Source: Flagellimonas nanhaiensis | GTDB taxonomy: Bacteria > Bacteroidota > Bacteroidia > Flavobacteriales > Flavobacteriaceae | Length of the DNA stretch: 64,000 nucleotides | Direction of reading: 5' to 3' | Assembly (NCBI RefSeq): GCF_003382275.1 | Contig: NZ_QTJX01000003.1 | Span: 124,001 to 188,000, forward strand | In this document: positions 53,136 through 62,510 of the stretch, piece after piece | How positions within the stretch are numbered: the stretch's first letter is position 1 | How the letters are laid out: each line of letters begins with the position of its first letter | The notes under the pieces: generated by a model | What the model saw: the letters and a program-made list of their open reading frames with translations, nothing else | What the model was told of the DNA's origin: nothing | Database searches by the model: none | Program-made: the position numbers and the translations under genes

Positions 53136-53507
53136 TTATCTGGAATCACTTTCAGGTTTGAGAAGCATTGCATCTGGATATTTTTTCCGCACCTCGAGGT
53201 ATTTTCGTTCCGCTTCCAGTTTTGTTTTGAACTTGCCGAGCCTCACACGATAAGTGGGTGATTCAAACTCGATTTTAGAATACCATCCTGGAAAATCTAC
53301 GTCAACTTCAGACTTCAGTTTTTGAGCTTTTTGATAGCTGCCAAAACCTACCTGTATTTGATAGAATTTTGCTTTTGAATTGACTTCGGTGTATAGCTCT
53401 ATGAGCTCATCAATTTTTGGGTCTTGTTCAATGGTAACAGTGCCTTCCTGACCTGAAAGGCCAAGTGTGAAACCTAATAAGAATATAATGAATACAGGGG
53501 CTTTCAT
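53136..53507 (-). CDS. SPOR-domain secreted protein
   Basis: A 123-residue-class protein (122-123 aa depending on counting of the start) with a signal peptide MKAPVFIIFLLGFTLGLSGQ. The start is the ATG near 53505-53507; the frame continues 17 codons upstream without resembling a signal. The C-terminal 75 residues are a SPOR domain (FYQIQVGFGSYQKAQKL, YRVRLGKFKTKLEAE), which binds denuded glycan strands of peptidoglycan. It probably acts in the periplasm at division sites or in the envelope. It stands alone, convergent with infB. Confidence 0.85.
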   Translation of the reverse strand: MKAPVFIIFLLGFTLGLSGQEGTVTIEQDPKIDELIELYTEVNSKAKFYQIQVGFGSYQKAQKLKSEVDVDFPGWYSKIEFESPTYRVRLGKFKTKLEAERKYLEVRKKYPDAMLLKPESDSR

Positions 53508-53647
53508 GTTAAAATGAATCTTTTGGATATTGTTGTTGTACAAATGTAATTTTTTCAATTTTAAACCAAATAAGGCTCACTTATTTAGAATGTTTATAAA
53601 TTATCCTTTATAAATACCTTAACATTTTAAAAAATGACTCGATTATG

Positions 53648-53670
53648 TACTTTTGTCACCAATTTTGGTG
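53648..53670 (+). promoter_or_regulatory. Candidate act operon -7 box with adjacent small hairpin
   Basis: TACTTTTG (53648-53655) matches the Bacteroidota -7 element. CACCAA/TTGGTG (53657-53662, 53665-53670) follows at once and would sit at the start of the transcript. No convincing -33 element is seen. Confidence 0.4.
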
Positions 53671-53742
53671 GGGTGAAACCCTATTGTTCTCAGTATCAGT
53701 AGAAATTATCGTGCCAAAGATTTCGACAGAAATTTCGTGAAT

Positions 53743-55107
53743 ATGAAAAAGGTTTTATACCGCCATCTATTGTCTAAAGTTTTAGGTTTTTCTCTTTTAC
53801 TTTTTTCCAATTCATTTTATGCGCAAGAAGAAGCTGTGGATGCTTCAGCAGGAGTAGCTGTTGAGGAAAGTGCAGCTGCAGGGGGAGACCCGGTGAAAGG
53901 AAAGCAACTTTTTAATCAAAATTGTGCTGCTTGCCACGCATTGGATAGAAAAATGACAGGTCCTGCCCTGGCCAATGTTGAAGCTAGGCTAGCTGAAGAT
54001 GAAGGATTGGATCGTGAATGGCTAGGTGAGTGGATAAAAAACAGCCCTGGAATGATCAGTTCCGGAGATGCTTACGCCAACAAGATTTACGCCGAATACA
54101 ATCAAGCCGCGATGACGGCTTTTCCAACGCTTTCCGAGCAGGATATTGATAATATTTTAGCCTATACTGCTGCGCCGCCGCCGGCTCCAGTTGCCGCTGC
54201 TACAACTGCAACTGCCGAAGGTGAGGATGCTTCAGGGGGTATTTCCAATGAAATGGTTTTAGGGGCTCTTACTTTGATTTTTGCCCTTTTGGTCGTAATG
54301 CTCATTTTGGTCAATAAGACGTTGCGTCGTATTGCTGAGGCCAACGGAGTGGTGTTGGAGAAGGAATTGGCGGAAAAACGTACTCCTATTTGGAAGGCCT
54401 TTGCCCAAAATCAGTTTTTGGTTTTGGTTACGTCAATTTTCTTATTGCTGGCAAGTGCTTATTTTGCCTATGGATGGATGATGCAGGTTGGTGTTGACCA
54501 GGGATATGCTCCTGTTCAGCCTATTCATTATTCGCATAAAATACACGCTGGTGACAATAAAATCGAATGTAAATATTGTCACTCTTCTGCAAGGGTTTCC
54601 AAAACTTCCGGAATACCTTCTCTTAATGTTTGTATGAACTGTCACAAGTCCATTTATGAGTACACCGGTAACCCAGAGGGTCCAAGTGCTGAGGATTTGG
54701 CGAATGGTTACACCAATGAGTTCTACACAGGAGAGATTAAAAAATTATACAAAGCAGTAGGTTGGGACGAAGAAAATCAAAGGTATACAGGTGAAACCCA
54801 GCCAGTGGAATGGGTGAGGATTCACAATCTACCTGATTTTGCTTATTTCAACCACTCGCAACACGTTTCTGTTGCGGGAATCGAATGTCAAACTTGTCAC
54901 GGTCCCGTAGAGGAAATGGAAATCATGTACCAATATTCGCCATTGACCATGGGTTGGTGTATAAATTGTCACCGTGAGACCAATATTAAGGTTGAGGGCA
55001 ACGAATACTACGAAGCTATCCATGCAGAACTTTCAAAAAAGTATGGAGTTGATGAGTTGACCGCTGCCATGATGGGTGGTTTGGAATGTGGTAAATGTCA
55101 CTATTAA
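53743..55107 (+). CDS. actA: Alternative complex III subunit ActA fused to an N-terminal cytochrome c domain
   Basis: A 454-residue multiheme cytochrome. After a signal peptide (cleaved near FYAQ-EE), a mono-heme cytochrome c domain (about 45-145) has NCAACH and a likely Met ligand. An Ala/Pro-rich linker leads to two transmembrane helices (about 170-190, 222-245). The C-terminal half carries five more C-x-x-C-H motifs (CKYCH, CMNCH, CQTCH, CINCH, CGKCH), the ActA pentaheme part, ending with the last motif two residues from the C-terminus. It passes electrons out of the complex. The ATG is chosen; a GTG two codons earlier is possible. First gene of the act operon. Confidence 0.9.
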   Translation: MKKVLYRHLLSKVLGFSLLLFSNSFYAQEEAVDASAGVAVEESAAAGGDPVKGKQLFNQNCAACHALDRKMTGPALANVEARLAEDEGLDREWLGEWIKNSPGMISSGDAYANKIYAEYNQAAMTAFPTLSEQDIDNILAYTAAPPPAPVAAATTATAEGEDASGGISNEMVLGALTLIFALLVVMLILVNKTLRRIAEANGVVLEKELAEKRTPIWKAFAQNQFLVLVTSIFLLLASAYFAYGWMMQVGVDQGYAPVQPIHYSHKIHAGDNKIECKYCHSSARVSKTSGIPSLNVCMNCHKSIYEYTGNPEGPSAEDLANGYTNEFYTGEIKKLYKAVGWDEENQRYTGETQPVEWVRIHNLPDFAYFNHSQHVSVAGIECQTCHGPVEEMEIMYQYSPLTMGWCINCHRETNIKVEGNEYYEAIHAELSKKYGVDELTAAMMGGLECGKCHY

Positions 55108-55139
55108 GAATTAAAAGAAGATAATCTCAGATATATCGT

Positions 55140-58100
55140 ATGGCATCAAGCAAAAAATATTGGAAGAGCGTAGAGGAGTTAAATCCTAACGATTCCATTG
55201 TTGAGACGCTAAGACAAAATGAATTCATAGAGCAGATTCCTGTTGATGAGTTTTTGGGGGACAAGGAAAACCTGTCTAATTCAAGTACTAGTAGAAGGGA
55301 TTTCTTAAAATATGTAGGATTCAGTACGGCAGCTGCAACAGTGGCCGCTTGTGAAGGTCCTGTCCATAAATCAATACCTTATGTGATACAGCCGGACAAC
55401 ATTACTCCCGGTGTGGCCAACTATTACGCTACTACTATTGCAGACGGCTTTGATTTTGCCAGTATTTTGGTGAAAACCAGGGAAGGACGCCCAATCAAAA
55501 TTGAAAACAATACAGATGCCAAGATAAATGGTGGAGCTAATGCAAGAGTGCAGGCATCCGTATTGACGCTTTATGATAGCAAAAGACTTCAGGGGCCAGC
55601 TGCAAATGGTGAGCCTATTGAGTGGGATGTGTTGGATGCTACCATGGTGGCCAAGCTGCAAAGTTTGAAGGGTTCCAGTAAGCAAATTGTACTGTTGACC
55701 CAAACTTATGCAAGTCCTTCTACTGAAAGATTGATTGCTGAATTCAAAGAAGCTTATGGTGAAAATGTAAACCACGTGGTTTACGATGCCATTTCCGAAG
55801 ATGCTGCTCTCAATGCTTTTAATGCATCGTATGGCGAGAGGGCTCTTGCTGATTATGATTTCGAAAAAGCAGATTTGATTGTTTCCTTTGGTGCTGATTT
55901 CCTTGGAGATTGGCAAGGAGGAGGTTATGATAGTGGATATGCCAAGGGACGCGTGCCCAAAAATGGCAAAATGTCCAAGCACGTTCAATTGGAGGCCAAT
56001 ATGTCTTTGACCGGGGCCAATGCGGACAAGCGTTACCCTATGACTCCGACCCAGCAGAAAATTGCGTTGGCAAAACTGTATGGAAAGTTGAACGGAAGTA
56101 ATGTAGGAGGAGGAACTTCAGATGTTGATGCAGCTGTTGATCAAATTGCTGCCCAGATTAAAAAGGCTGGAAATAAAGCCGTTGTGGTAACTGGCCTTAA
56201 TGATGTAAATGCCCAAAATGTTGTGTTGGCAATCAATGAATTGTTGGCAAGCGAGGCATTTGACACTAAGAATCCTAAATATGTGCGCCAAGGTGATGCG
56301 GCCAAAGTGGCCAAATTGATTTCAGATATGAATTCTGGTCGTGTTGGAGCATTGATTATGGATGGAGTTAATCCAGTGTATACTTTGCCAAATGCAGATG
56401 AGTTTGTTACCGGGCTTGATGCAGTTGACCTTTCTGTCTCTTTTTCTTTCAATAATGATGAAACAGCACAATCCTCTGATTATGTTGCGGCAGCTTCGCA
56501 CTACTTGGAGTCTTGGGGAGATGCACAATTTAAGAAAGGACAGTACAGTCTGATGCAACCTGTAATCAGGGAACTTTTCGATACCAGACAATTCCAGACT
56601 GCTCTATTGAACTGGATGGGCAGTGATAAAAAATATTACGACTATATCAAAGAGACTTGGGAAACCAATCTTCTTCAAGGTGAATCTTGGAACAAAGCTT
56701 TACAAGATGGTGTTTTTGTTGCTGGTGTTACAGTGGCAGAGGATGAGGGGCAAGCAGATGTTGCTCAACAATCAGAAGGAGATGATGCACCTCAAGCAAG
56801 TATAGCGCCAATAGCTTCAGCTATTCGCTCACTAGTTAATGCAACAAGTGGCGGAACCGAGTTGGTTTTATATTCCAAGGTGGGTATGGGAGATGGTCGT
56901 CAGGCCAATAACCCATGGCTACAAGAGTTTCCTGACCCTATTTCCAGAGTAGCTTGGGACAACTATGTGACTGTTTCCAAAGCTGATGCTGAACAATGGG
57001 GCTTTGAGAATTTCACCGTGGCCAATGGAGGTGTAAATGGTAGTTATGCCAAACTCACCGTCAATGATAAAGTATTGGATAATGTGCCTGTAATCATTCA
57101 GCCAGGTCAGGCTGTTGGTACAGTCGGTCTTTCTTTTGGATATGGAAAGAAGGCCGGTATGCAATCCGATATGGCTACAGGAGTAAATGCCTATACCTTA
57201 TATAATGACTTCTCTGATGTGCAGTCGGTGACTGTTGAAAAGGCTTCAGGTGAACATGAGTTTGCTTGCGTCCAGCAGCACAAGACATTAATGGGTAGGG
57301 GGGATATCATCAAAGAAACTACTTTGGAGATATTCAATACCAAGGACCATCAGGAATGGAACCATATGCCTCACGTGAGTTTGAATCACCAGGAGATTCC
57401 TGTTACCTCACCAGATGCAGATTTATGGGATGAGTTTGATCGCTCTATCGGGCATCATTTCAACCTTTCAATAGACTTAAACGCTTGTACCGGTTGTGGA
57501 GCTTGTGTTATTGCATGTCACGCTGAGAACAATGTACCTGTGGTAGGTAAGAAAGAAATTCGCCTTTCCAGGGATATGCATTGGTTGCGTATTGATAGAT
57601 ATTATTCCTCAGAAGAAACCTTTGAGCAGGATAATGAGAAGAAGGAACAAATGGAAGGTCTTTGGGGAGATCAAGGATCCTTGGGTGGATTCAGGGAAAT
57701 GGAAGATGCTTCGGCAAACCCACAGGTTGCGTTCCAGCCGGTAATGTGCCAGCACTGTAACCATGCCCCTTGTGAAACTGTTTGTCCGGTCGCAGCTACT
57801 TCGCATGGTAGACAAGGACAAAACCATATGGCCTATAACCGTTGTGTTGGTACTAGATACTGTGCCAATAACTGCCCATACAAAGTACGTCGATTCAACT
57901 GGTTCTTGTACCACGACAATAACGAGTTCAACTTTAACATGAACAACGATTTGGGTAAAATGGTTCTTAACCCGGATGTCAATGTACGTTCCAGAGGGGT
58001 TATGGAAAAATGTTCAATGTGTATCCAAATGACCCAGAAAACAATTCTGGATGCCAAGCGAGAAGGAAGGACCATCAAAGATGGCGAGTTCCAAACAGCT

Positions 58101-58271
58101 TGTTCCGCAGCGTGTAGCAGTGGAGCCATGGTATTTGGAGACATCAATGATAAAGAAAGCAAGGTTGCCGAGTTGAAGGAAGATGATAGAATGTACCACT
58201 TGTTGGAGCATGTGGGAACAAAACCCAATGTGTTCTATCACGTAAAAGTTAGAAATACCAACGAGGCTTAA
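55140..58271 (+). CDS. actB: Alternative complex III subunit ActB (molybdopterin-oxidoreductase-like, Fe-S)
   Basis: A 1043-residue protein. An internal twin-arginine signal (SRRDFLKYVGFSTAAATVAAC, R52-R53) sits after a 50-residue N-terminal extension, the Tat-variant of this family. The middle 650 residues resemble the molybdopterin oxidoreductase fold but lack obvious cofactor-binding motifs. The C-terminal part is an Fe-S domain with four cysteine groups (NACTGCGACVIAC, CQHCNHAPCETVC, RCVGTRYCANNC, CSMC...CSAACSSG), enough for three or four clusters. It lies on the periplasmic side and relays electrons from quinol to ActA/ActE. It starts 33 nt after actA. Confidence 0.95.
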   Translation: MASSKKYWKSVEELNPNDSIVETLRQNEFIEQIPVDEFLGDKENLSNSSTSRRDFLKYVGFSTAAATVAACEGPVHKSIPYVIQPDNITPGVANYYATTIADGFDFASILVKTREGRPIKIENNTDAKINGGANARVQASVLTLYDSKRLQGPAANGEPIEWDVLDATMVAKLQSLKGSSKQIVLLTQTYASPSTERLIAEFKEAYGENVNHVVYDAISEDAALNAFNASYGERALADYDFEKADLIVSFGADFLGDWQGGGYDSGYAKGRVPKNGKMSKHVQLEANMSLTGANADKRYPMTPTQQKIALAKLYGKLNGSNVGGGTSDVDAAVDQIAAQIKKAGNKAVVVTGLNDVNAQNVVLAINELLASEAFDTKNPKYVRQGDAAKVAKLISDMNSGRVGALIMDGVNPVYTLPNADEFVTGLDAVDLSVSFSFNNDETAQSSDYVAAASHYLESWGDAQFKKGQYSLMQPVIRELFDTRQFQTALLNWMGSDKKYYDYIKETWETNLLQGESWNKALQDGVFVAGVTVAEDEGQADVAQQSEGDDAPQASIAPIASAIRSLVNATSGGTELVLYSKVGMGDGRQANNPWLQEFPDPISRVAWDNYVTVSKADAEQWGFENFTVANGGVNGSYAKLTVNDKVLDNVPVIIQPGQAVGTVGLSFGYGKKAGMQSDMATGVNAYTLYNDFSDVQSVTVEKASGEHEFACVQQHKTLMGRGDIIKETTLEIFNTKDHQEWNHMPHVSLNHQEIPVTSPDADLWDEFDRSIGHHFNLSIDLNACTGCGACVIACHAENNVPVVGKKEIRLSRDMHWLRIDRYYSSEETFEQDNEKKEQMEGLWGDQGSLGGFREMEDASANPQVAFQPVMCQHCNHAPCETVCPVAATSHGRQGQNHMAYNRCVGTRYCANNCPYKVRRFNWFLYHDNNEFNFNMNNDLGKMVLNPDVNVRSRGVMEKCSMCIQMTQKTILDAKREGRTIKDGEFQTACSAACSSGAMVFGDINDKESKVAELKEDDRMYHLLEHVGTKPNVFYHVKVRNTNEA

Positions 58272-58303
58272 TCAATAAATTAGAAGTAACTAGAAGATAA
58301 ATT

Positions 58304-60034
58304 ATGGCGTCGCATTACGAAGCACCTATTCGAAAGCCCTTAGTACTTGGAGATAAAGGATACCACGATGTTACCGTGGATATTGCCGCTCCGGTGGAGG
58401 GAAAGGCCAACAAACAATGGTGGATTGTCTTTACCATTGCCCTTGTGGCATTCCTTTGGGGTCTGGGATGTATCATTTATACCATTTCCACAGGTATCGG
58501 GGTTTGGGGTCTTAACCGAACTGTAAACTGGGCCTGGGATATCACCAACTTTGTATGGTGGGTAGGTATTGGTCACGCAGGAACACTGATATCGGCGGTA
58601 TTGCTTTTGTTCCGTCAAAAATGGAGAATGGCGATCAACCGTTCTGCAGAGGCCATGACCATTTTCTCAGTTGTTCAGGCAGGTTTGTTCCCGATCATTC
58701 ACATGGGGCGTCCTTGGTTGGGTTACTGGGTTCTTCCAATTCCAAACCAGTTTGGGTCACTTTGGGTTAACTTCAACTCCCCATTGCTTTGGGATGTATT
58801 TGCGATATCAACATATCTTTCCGTATCATTGGTTTTCTGGTGGACAGGATTGCTTCCAGATTTTGCAATGATTAGGGACAGGGCCGTAAAACCTTTCCAA
58901 AAGAAAATATACAGCTTGTTGAGCTTTGGTTGGACAGGGCGCGCCAAGGATTGGCAGCGTTTTGAAGAAGTTTCATTGGTTTTGGCCGGTTTGGCTACGC
59001 CTTTGGTACTTTCTGTACACACCATTGTATCTTTTGACTTTGCCACATCGGTGATTCCAGGATGGCACACAACCATATTCCCACCGTACTTTGTTGCGGG
59101 TGCAATTTTCTCTGGATTTGCCATGGTGCAGACCCTTTTGATCATTATGAGAAAGGTGTGCAACTTGGAGGCTTACATTACCGTACAGCACATTGAGCTG
59201 ATGAACATCGTAATCATGATTACTGGTTCCATTGTGGGTTGTGCCTATATTACGGAATTGTTCATAGCATGGTACTCAGGAGTGGAATACGAGCAATATG
59301 CATTCTTGAACCGTGCAACAGGACCTTACTGGTGGGCCTATTGGTCCATGATGACCTGTAACGTGTTCTCACCACAATTTATGTGGTTCAAGAAACTACG
59401 TACAAGCATTATGTTCTCATTCTTTATTTCCATTGTGGTAAATATTGGAATGTGGTTTGAACGTTTCGTAATCATTGTTACCTCTTTGCACAGGGATTAT
59501 TTGCCATCTTCTTGGACCATGTTCTCCCCAACCTTTGTGGATATTGGAATCTTTATTGGAACCATCGGATTCTTCTTTGTATTGTTCCTTCTATATTCCA
59601 GAACGTTCCCGGTAATCGCTCAAGCGGAGGTTAAATCCATCTTGAAATCTTCTGGAGAACGATATAAAAAATTGAGGGATGCTGGAAAGCCGCTTTATGA
59701 AATGCCTGCTAAGGGAAAATCAAAAAAAGTAGCAAAAGAAGCTCCTGTAGAAGAGACCAAAGAAGTTGATGAAAAGCAGGTGTCCACTTTGCTGGATGCC
59801 TTGGGTACTTTCGATGCGGATAAAGACACCCCGGACGATTTGAAAAAAGTTAAGGGTATTGGTCCACAAATGGAACAGACCTTGAATCAGATAGGCATTT
59901 TTACCTTCGCACAGGTAAGTAAAATGACCCAAAAAGAATACGACTTGTTGGACTCTATCACTGGTTCTTTCCCTGGAAGAGCACAGCGTGATGATTGGGC
60001 TGGACAGGCTAAAAAATTAAACGATAAAAAATAG
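58304..60034 (+). CDS. actC: Alternative complex III subunit ActC (NrfD-like) with HhH C-terminal extension
   Basis: A 576-residue quinol-binding membrane subunit of the NrfD/polysulfide reductase family, with about ten helices (about 40-440); FVWWVGIGHAGTLISAVL and HMGRPWLGYW are typical. The normal protein ends near 445-460. Here a cytoplasmic Lys/Glu-rich linker follows, and residues 511-576 form a helix-hairpin-helix domain (DDLKKVKGIGPQMEQTL...WAGQAKKL), the same type as on the S2 protein in this window. It accepts menaquinol. It starts 33 nt after actB and 2 nt before actD. Confidence 0.95.
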   Translation: MASHYEAPIRKPLVLGDKGYHDVTVDIAAPVEGKANKQWWIVFTIALVAFLWGLGCIIYTISTGIGVWGLNRTVNWAWDITNFVWWVGIGHAGTLISAVLLLFRQKWRMAINRSAEAMTIFSVVQAGLFPIIHMGRPWLGYWVLPIPNQFGSLWVNFNSPLLWDVFAISTYLSVSLVFWWTGLLPDFAMIRDRAVKPFQKKIYSLLSFGWTGRAKDWQRFEEVSLVLAGLATPLVLSVHTIVSFDFATSVIPGWHTTIFPPYFVAGAIFSGFAMVQTLLIIMRKVCNLEAYITVQHIELMNIVIMITGSIVGCAYITELFIAWYSGVEYEQYAFLNRATGPYWWAYWSMMTCNVFSPQFMWFKKLRTSIMFSFFISIVVNIGMWFERFVIIVTSLHRDYLPSSWTMFSPTFVDIGIFIGTIGFFFVLFLLYSRTFPVIAQAEVKSILKSSGERYKKLRDAGKPLYEMPAKGKSKKVAKEAPVEETKEVDEKQVSTLLDALGTFDADKDTPDDLKKVKGIGPQMEQTLNQIGIFTFAQVSKMTQKEYDLLDSITGSFPGRAQRDDWAGQAKKLNDKK

Positions 60035-60036
60035 TT

Positions 60037-60564
60037 ATGGCATCAAAAGTTATACAGGCACTTTACAACGATGACGATGTGTTGATGCATGCTGTAAAAA
60101 AAGTAAGGGCAGAGCACCATCATATTGAGGAAGTGTATACCCCTTTCCCAGTGCATGGTTTGGACAAGGCCATGGGGTTGGAGGATACCCGAATAGCGAT
60201 TACTTCCTTTATGTATGGATGTTTAGGGCTTATCGTTGCCATAGTGATGATGAATTACATCATGATTGATGATTGGCCACAGGATATTGGAGGAAAGCCC
60301 AGCTTCAGTTATTTGGAGAATATGCCGGCTTTTGTGCCAATTATGTTTGAAATGACGGTTTTCTTTGCCGCTCACTTAATGGTGATCACTTTTTATCTTA
60401 GAAGTAGAATGTGGCCTTTTAAAAAGGCGGAAAATCCTGATAAGCGTACCACAGATGATCATTTCCTAATGGAAATCGGGGTGCATGATAATGAAAAAGA
60501 ACTCGCCGATTTACTATGGGAAACCGGTGCTGTGGAAATAAATGTTACAGAAAAGGAGTCTTAA
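60037..60564 (+). CDS. actD: Alternative complex III subunit ActD (DUF3341)
   Basis: A 175-residue protein with two transmembrane helices (about 50-75 and 100-125). The N-terminal cytoplasmic part contains YTPFPVHGLDKAMGL, the DUF3341 signature, and the segment after the first helix has the conserved W-P-Q-D-I-G-G-K-P turn. It stabilises the membrane part of the complex; no cofactor ligands are seen. It begins 2 nt after actC and ends 4 nt before actE, so the genes are tightly packed and probably co-translated. Confidence 0.93.
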   Translation: MASKVIQALYNDDDVLMHAVKKVRAEHHHIEEVYTPFPVHGLDKAMGLEDTRIAITSFMYGCLGLIVAIVMMNYIMIDDWPQDIGGKPSFSYLENMPAFVPIMFEMTVFFAAHLMVITFYLRSRMWPFKKAENPDKRTTDDHFLMEIGVHDNEKELADLLWETGAVEINVTEKES

Positions 60565-60568
60565 AAAT

Positions 60569-61138
60569 ATGAAGCATTTAGTCAAAATAAGTGTTGTCTT
60601 GATTTTTGTACTGTCCGCAGTATCCTGCGCGGATAAGAACAGTCCAAACTATCAATTTATGCCAAATATGTACGAATCTGTAGGGTATGAAACCTATGCA
60701 GGAGTGGATAACGGGTTGTTCCCCGATGGCACTGAGGCCTTATTGCCGCCAGAGCACACCATCTCCAGAGAATGGATGCCCTATGAATTTGAGAACACCT
60801 TGGAAGGAAAAGAGTTGGCAAGGTTGAATCCAAGTCCATTGGATTCACTTCAGTCAGAAGCCAATTTGGCCAAAGGAAAAGAGCTTTATGACATTTACTG
60901 TGCTATTTGCCATGGAGCTAAAGGAGACGGACAAGGAAATTTGGTAAAACGAGAAAAAATATTGGGGGTTCCCAGCTATGCAGATGTAGCTCGTAACATT
61001 ACTGTGGGCACATCATACCATACAATTTACTATGGTTTGAATTCCATGGGATCCTATGCCGCTCAATTTGCAAGTGAAGAAGAAATGTGGCAGGTTTCCG
61101 AATACGTAATGAAATTAAAGGAGGACCTAACAAAATAA
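60569..61138 (+). CDS. actE: Alternative complex III subunit ActE (cytochrome c lipoprotein)
   Basis: A 189-residue mono-heme cytochrome c. The start is the ATG giving MKHLVKISVVLIFVLSAVSC; an earlier ATG at 60542 lies inside actD. Cys at about 20 is a lipobox cysteine. The heme motif is YCAICHGAKGDGQGN, with a probable Met ligand in GLNSMGSYAAQF. It sits on the periplasmic side and is likely the electron exit to the oxidase. Next gene actF begins 19 nt later. Confidence 0.93.
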   Translation: MKHLVKISVVLIFVLSAVSCADKNSPNYQFMPNMYESVGYETYAGVDNGLFPDGTEALLPPEHTISREWMPYEFENTLEGKELARLNPSPLDSLQSEANLAKGKELYDIYCAICHGAKGDGQGNLVKREKILGVPSYADVARNITVGTSYHTIYYGLNSMGSYAAQFASEEEMWQVSEYVMKLKEDLTK

Positions 61139-61157
61139 TTGGATAAGAGAGTAAACT

Positions 61158-62483
61158 ATGTACACCTTCTCAAACAGACTTAAAATAGGATCTTTCATTG
61201 CCATGGGCCTTGGGCTTATATTTTTGGCAATCGGTTTTGTATCCGCACCTTCAACAGTAGAAGAGGCCAAAGCCATTGTTGCGGCTGCCCATGACGATGG
61301 TCATGGAAGTGGACATGCAGAGGAAGCCACTGATCATGGCGAAAGTTCCGCGCACGGCGAAGAAGCTGCGCATGATGCCTCTCATGATGAGCACCTCTTG
61401 CACCAATTGCAAAATAGACCTTGGTCCGCTTTGTATGTTGCAGCGTTCTTTTTCTTTATGATCGCGCTTGGAGTACTGGCTTTTTATGCAGTGCAAAGAG
61501 CCGCACAGGCAGGTTGGTCCCCTCTTTTGTTCAGGGTAATGGAAGGTATAACGGCCTATTTGGTACCTGGAGGTATTATTGTATTTGTGATTCTTGTACT
61601 TTCCGTAATGCACATGAACCACATGTTTGTTTGGATGGATGCCGATACAGTGGCACATGATAAATTATTACAGGGGAAAGCCGGGTATTTAGACCCAACG
61701 TTCTTTTTGGTAAGAGCGGCTATTTTCTTGGGAGGATGGATTTTCTATAGAGAATACTCCAGAAAACTTTCCTTGGCTCAGGACGAGTCTGATGACAACT
61801 CAAATTTTGTGAAGAACTTTAGATGGTCTGCCGGATTCTTGGTATTCTATTTGGTTACCGAGTCTATGATGTCCTGGGACTGGATTATGAGTTTGGACCC
61901 GCACTGGTTCAGTACCTTGTTTGGATGGTATGTATTTGCCAGTATGTTTGTGTCCGGGATCACCGTGATAGCTATGATAGCTATTTACCTAAAATCAAAA
62001 GGATACTTGGAAGATGTCAATGATAGCCATATCCATGATTTGGCAAAATTTATGTTCGGGATTAGTATTTTCTGGACTTACCTATGGTTTGCCCAGTTCA
62101 TGCTGATTTGGTACGCCAATATTCCTGAAGAAGTCACTTATTTTGTGGCACGAATTGAAGATTATAAACTACCATTCTTTGGTATGTTGGCCCTTAATTT
62201 TATCTTCCCGTTGTTGATATTGATGAACAGCGATTATAAGAGAGTAAACTGGTTTGTGATTATGACAGGCCTAGTGCTACTTTTTGGCCATTATTTGGAT
62301 ATTTTCAATATGGTGATGCCAGCTACAGTAGGAGACCAATGGTACATCGGGTTACCTGAAATTGGTGGAATACTGTTTTTTGGAGGATTGTTTGTGTTCT
62401 GGGTATTCAATACCTTAACGAAGGCCCCACTTCAACCCAAGCGCAACCCATTCATTGAGGAAAGTAGACAATTTCATTATTAA
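61158..62483 (+). CDS. actF: Alternative complex III subunit ActF
   Basis: A 441-residue membrane protein with about ten helices, the second quinol-site-type subunit (NrfD-like without a cofactor). After the first helix a histidine-rich loop (about residues 43-84, nine His, many Asp/Glu) is exposed to the periplasm. Typical segments are HMNHMFVWMDADTVAHDKLL and SMMSWDWIMSLDPHWFSTLFGWYVF. It is last of the act genes and 27 nt before coxB, which suggests a supercomplex with the oxidase. Confidence 0.94.
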   Translation: MYTFSNRLKIGSFIAMGLGLIFLAIGFVSAPSTVEEAKAIVAAAHDDGHGSGHAEEATDHGESSAHGEEAAHDASHDEHLLHQLQNRPWSALYVAAFFFFMIALGVLAFYAVQRAAQAGWSPLLFRVMEGITAYLVPGGIIVFVILVLSVMHMNHMFVWMDADTVAHDKLLQGKAGYLDPTFFLVRAAIFLGGWIFYREYSRKLSLAQDESDDNSNFVKNFRWSAGFLVFYLVTESMMSWDWIMSLDPHWFSTLFGWYVFASMFVSGITVIAMIAIYLKSKGYLEDVNDSHIHDLAKFMFGISIFWTYLWFAQFMLIWYANIPEEVTYFVARIEDYKLPFFGMLALNFIFPLLILMNSDYKRVNWFVIMTGLVLLFGHYLDIFNMVMPATVGDQWYIGLPEIGGILFFGGLFVFWVFNTLTKAPLQPKRNPFIEESRQFHY

Positions 62484-62510
62484 TACGATTAAGTCTTAGA
62501 TAGATACACG

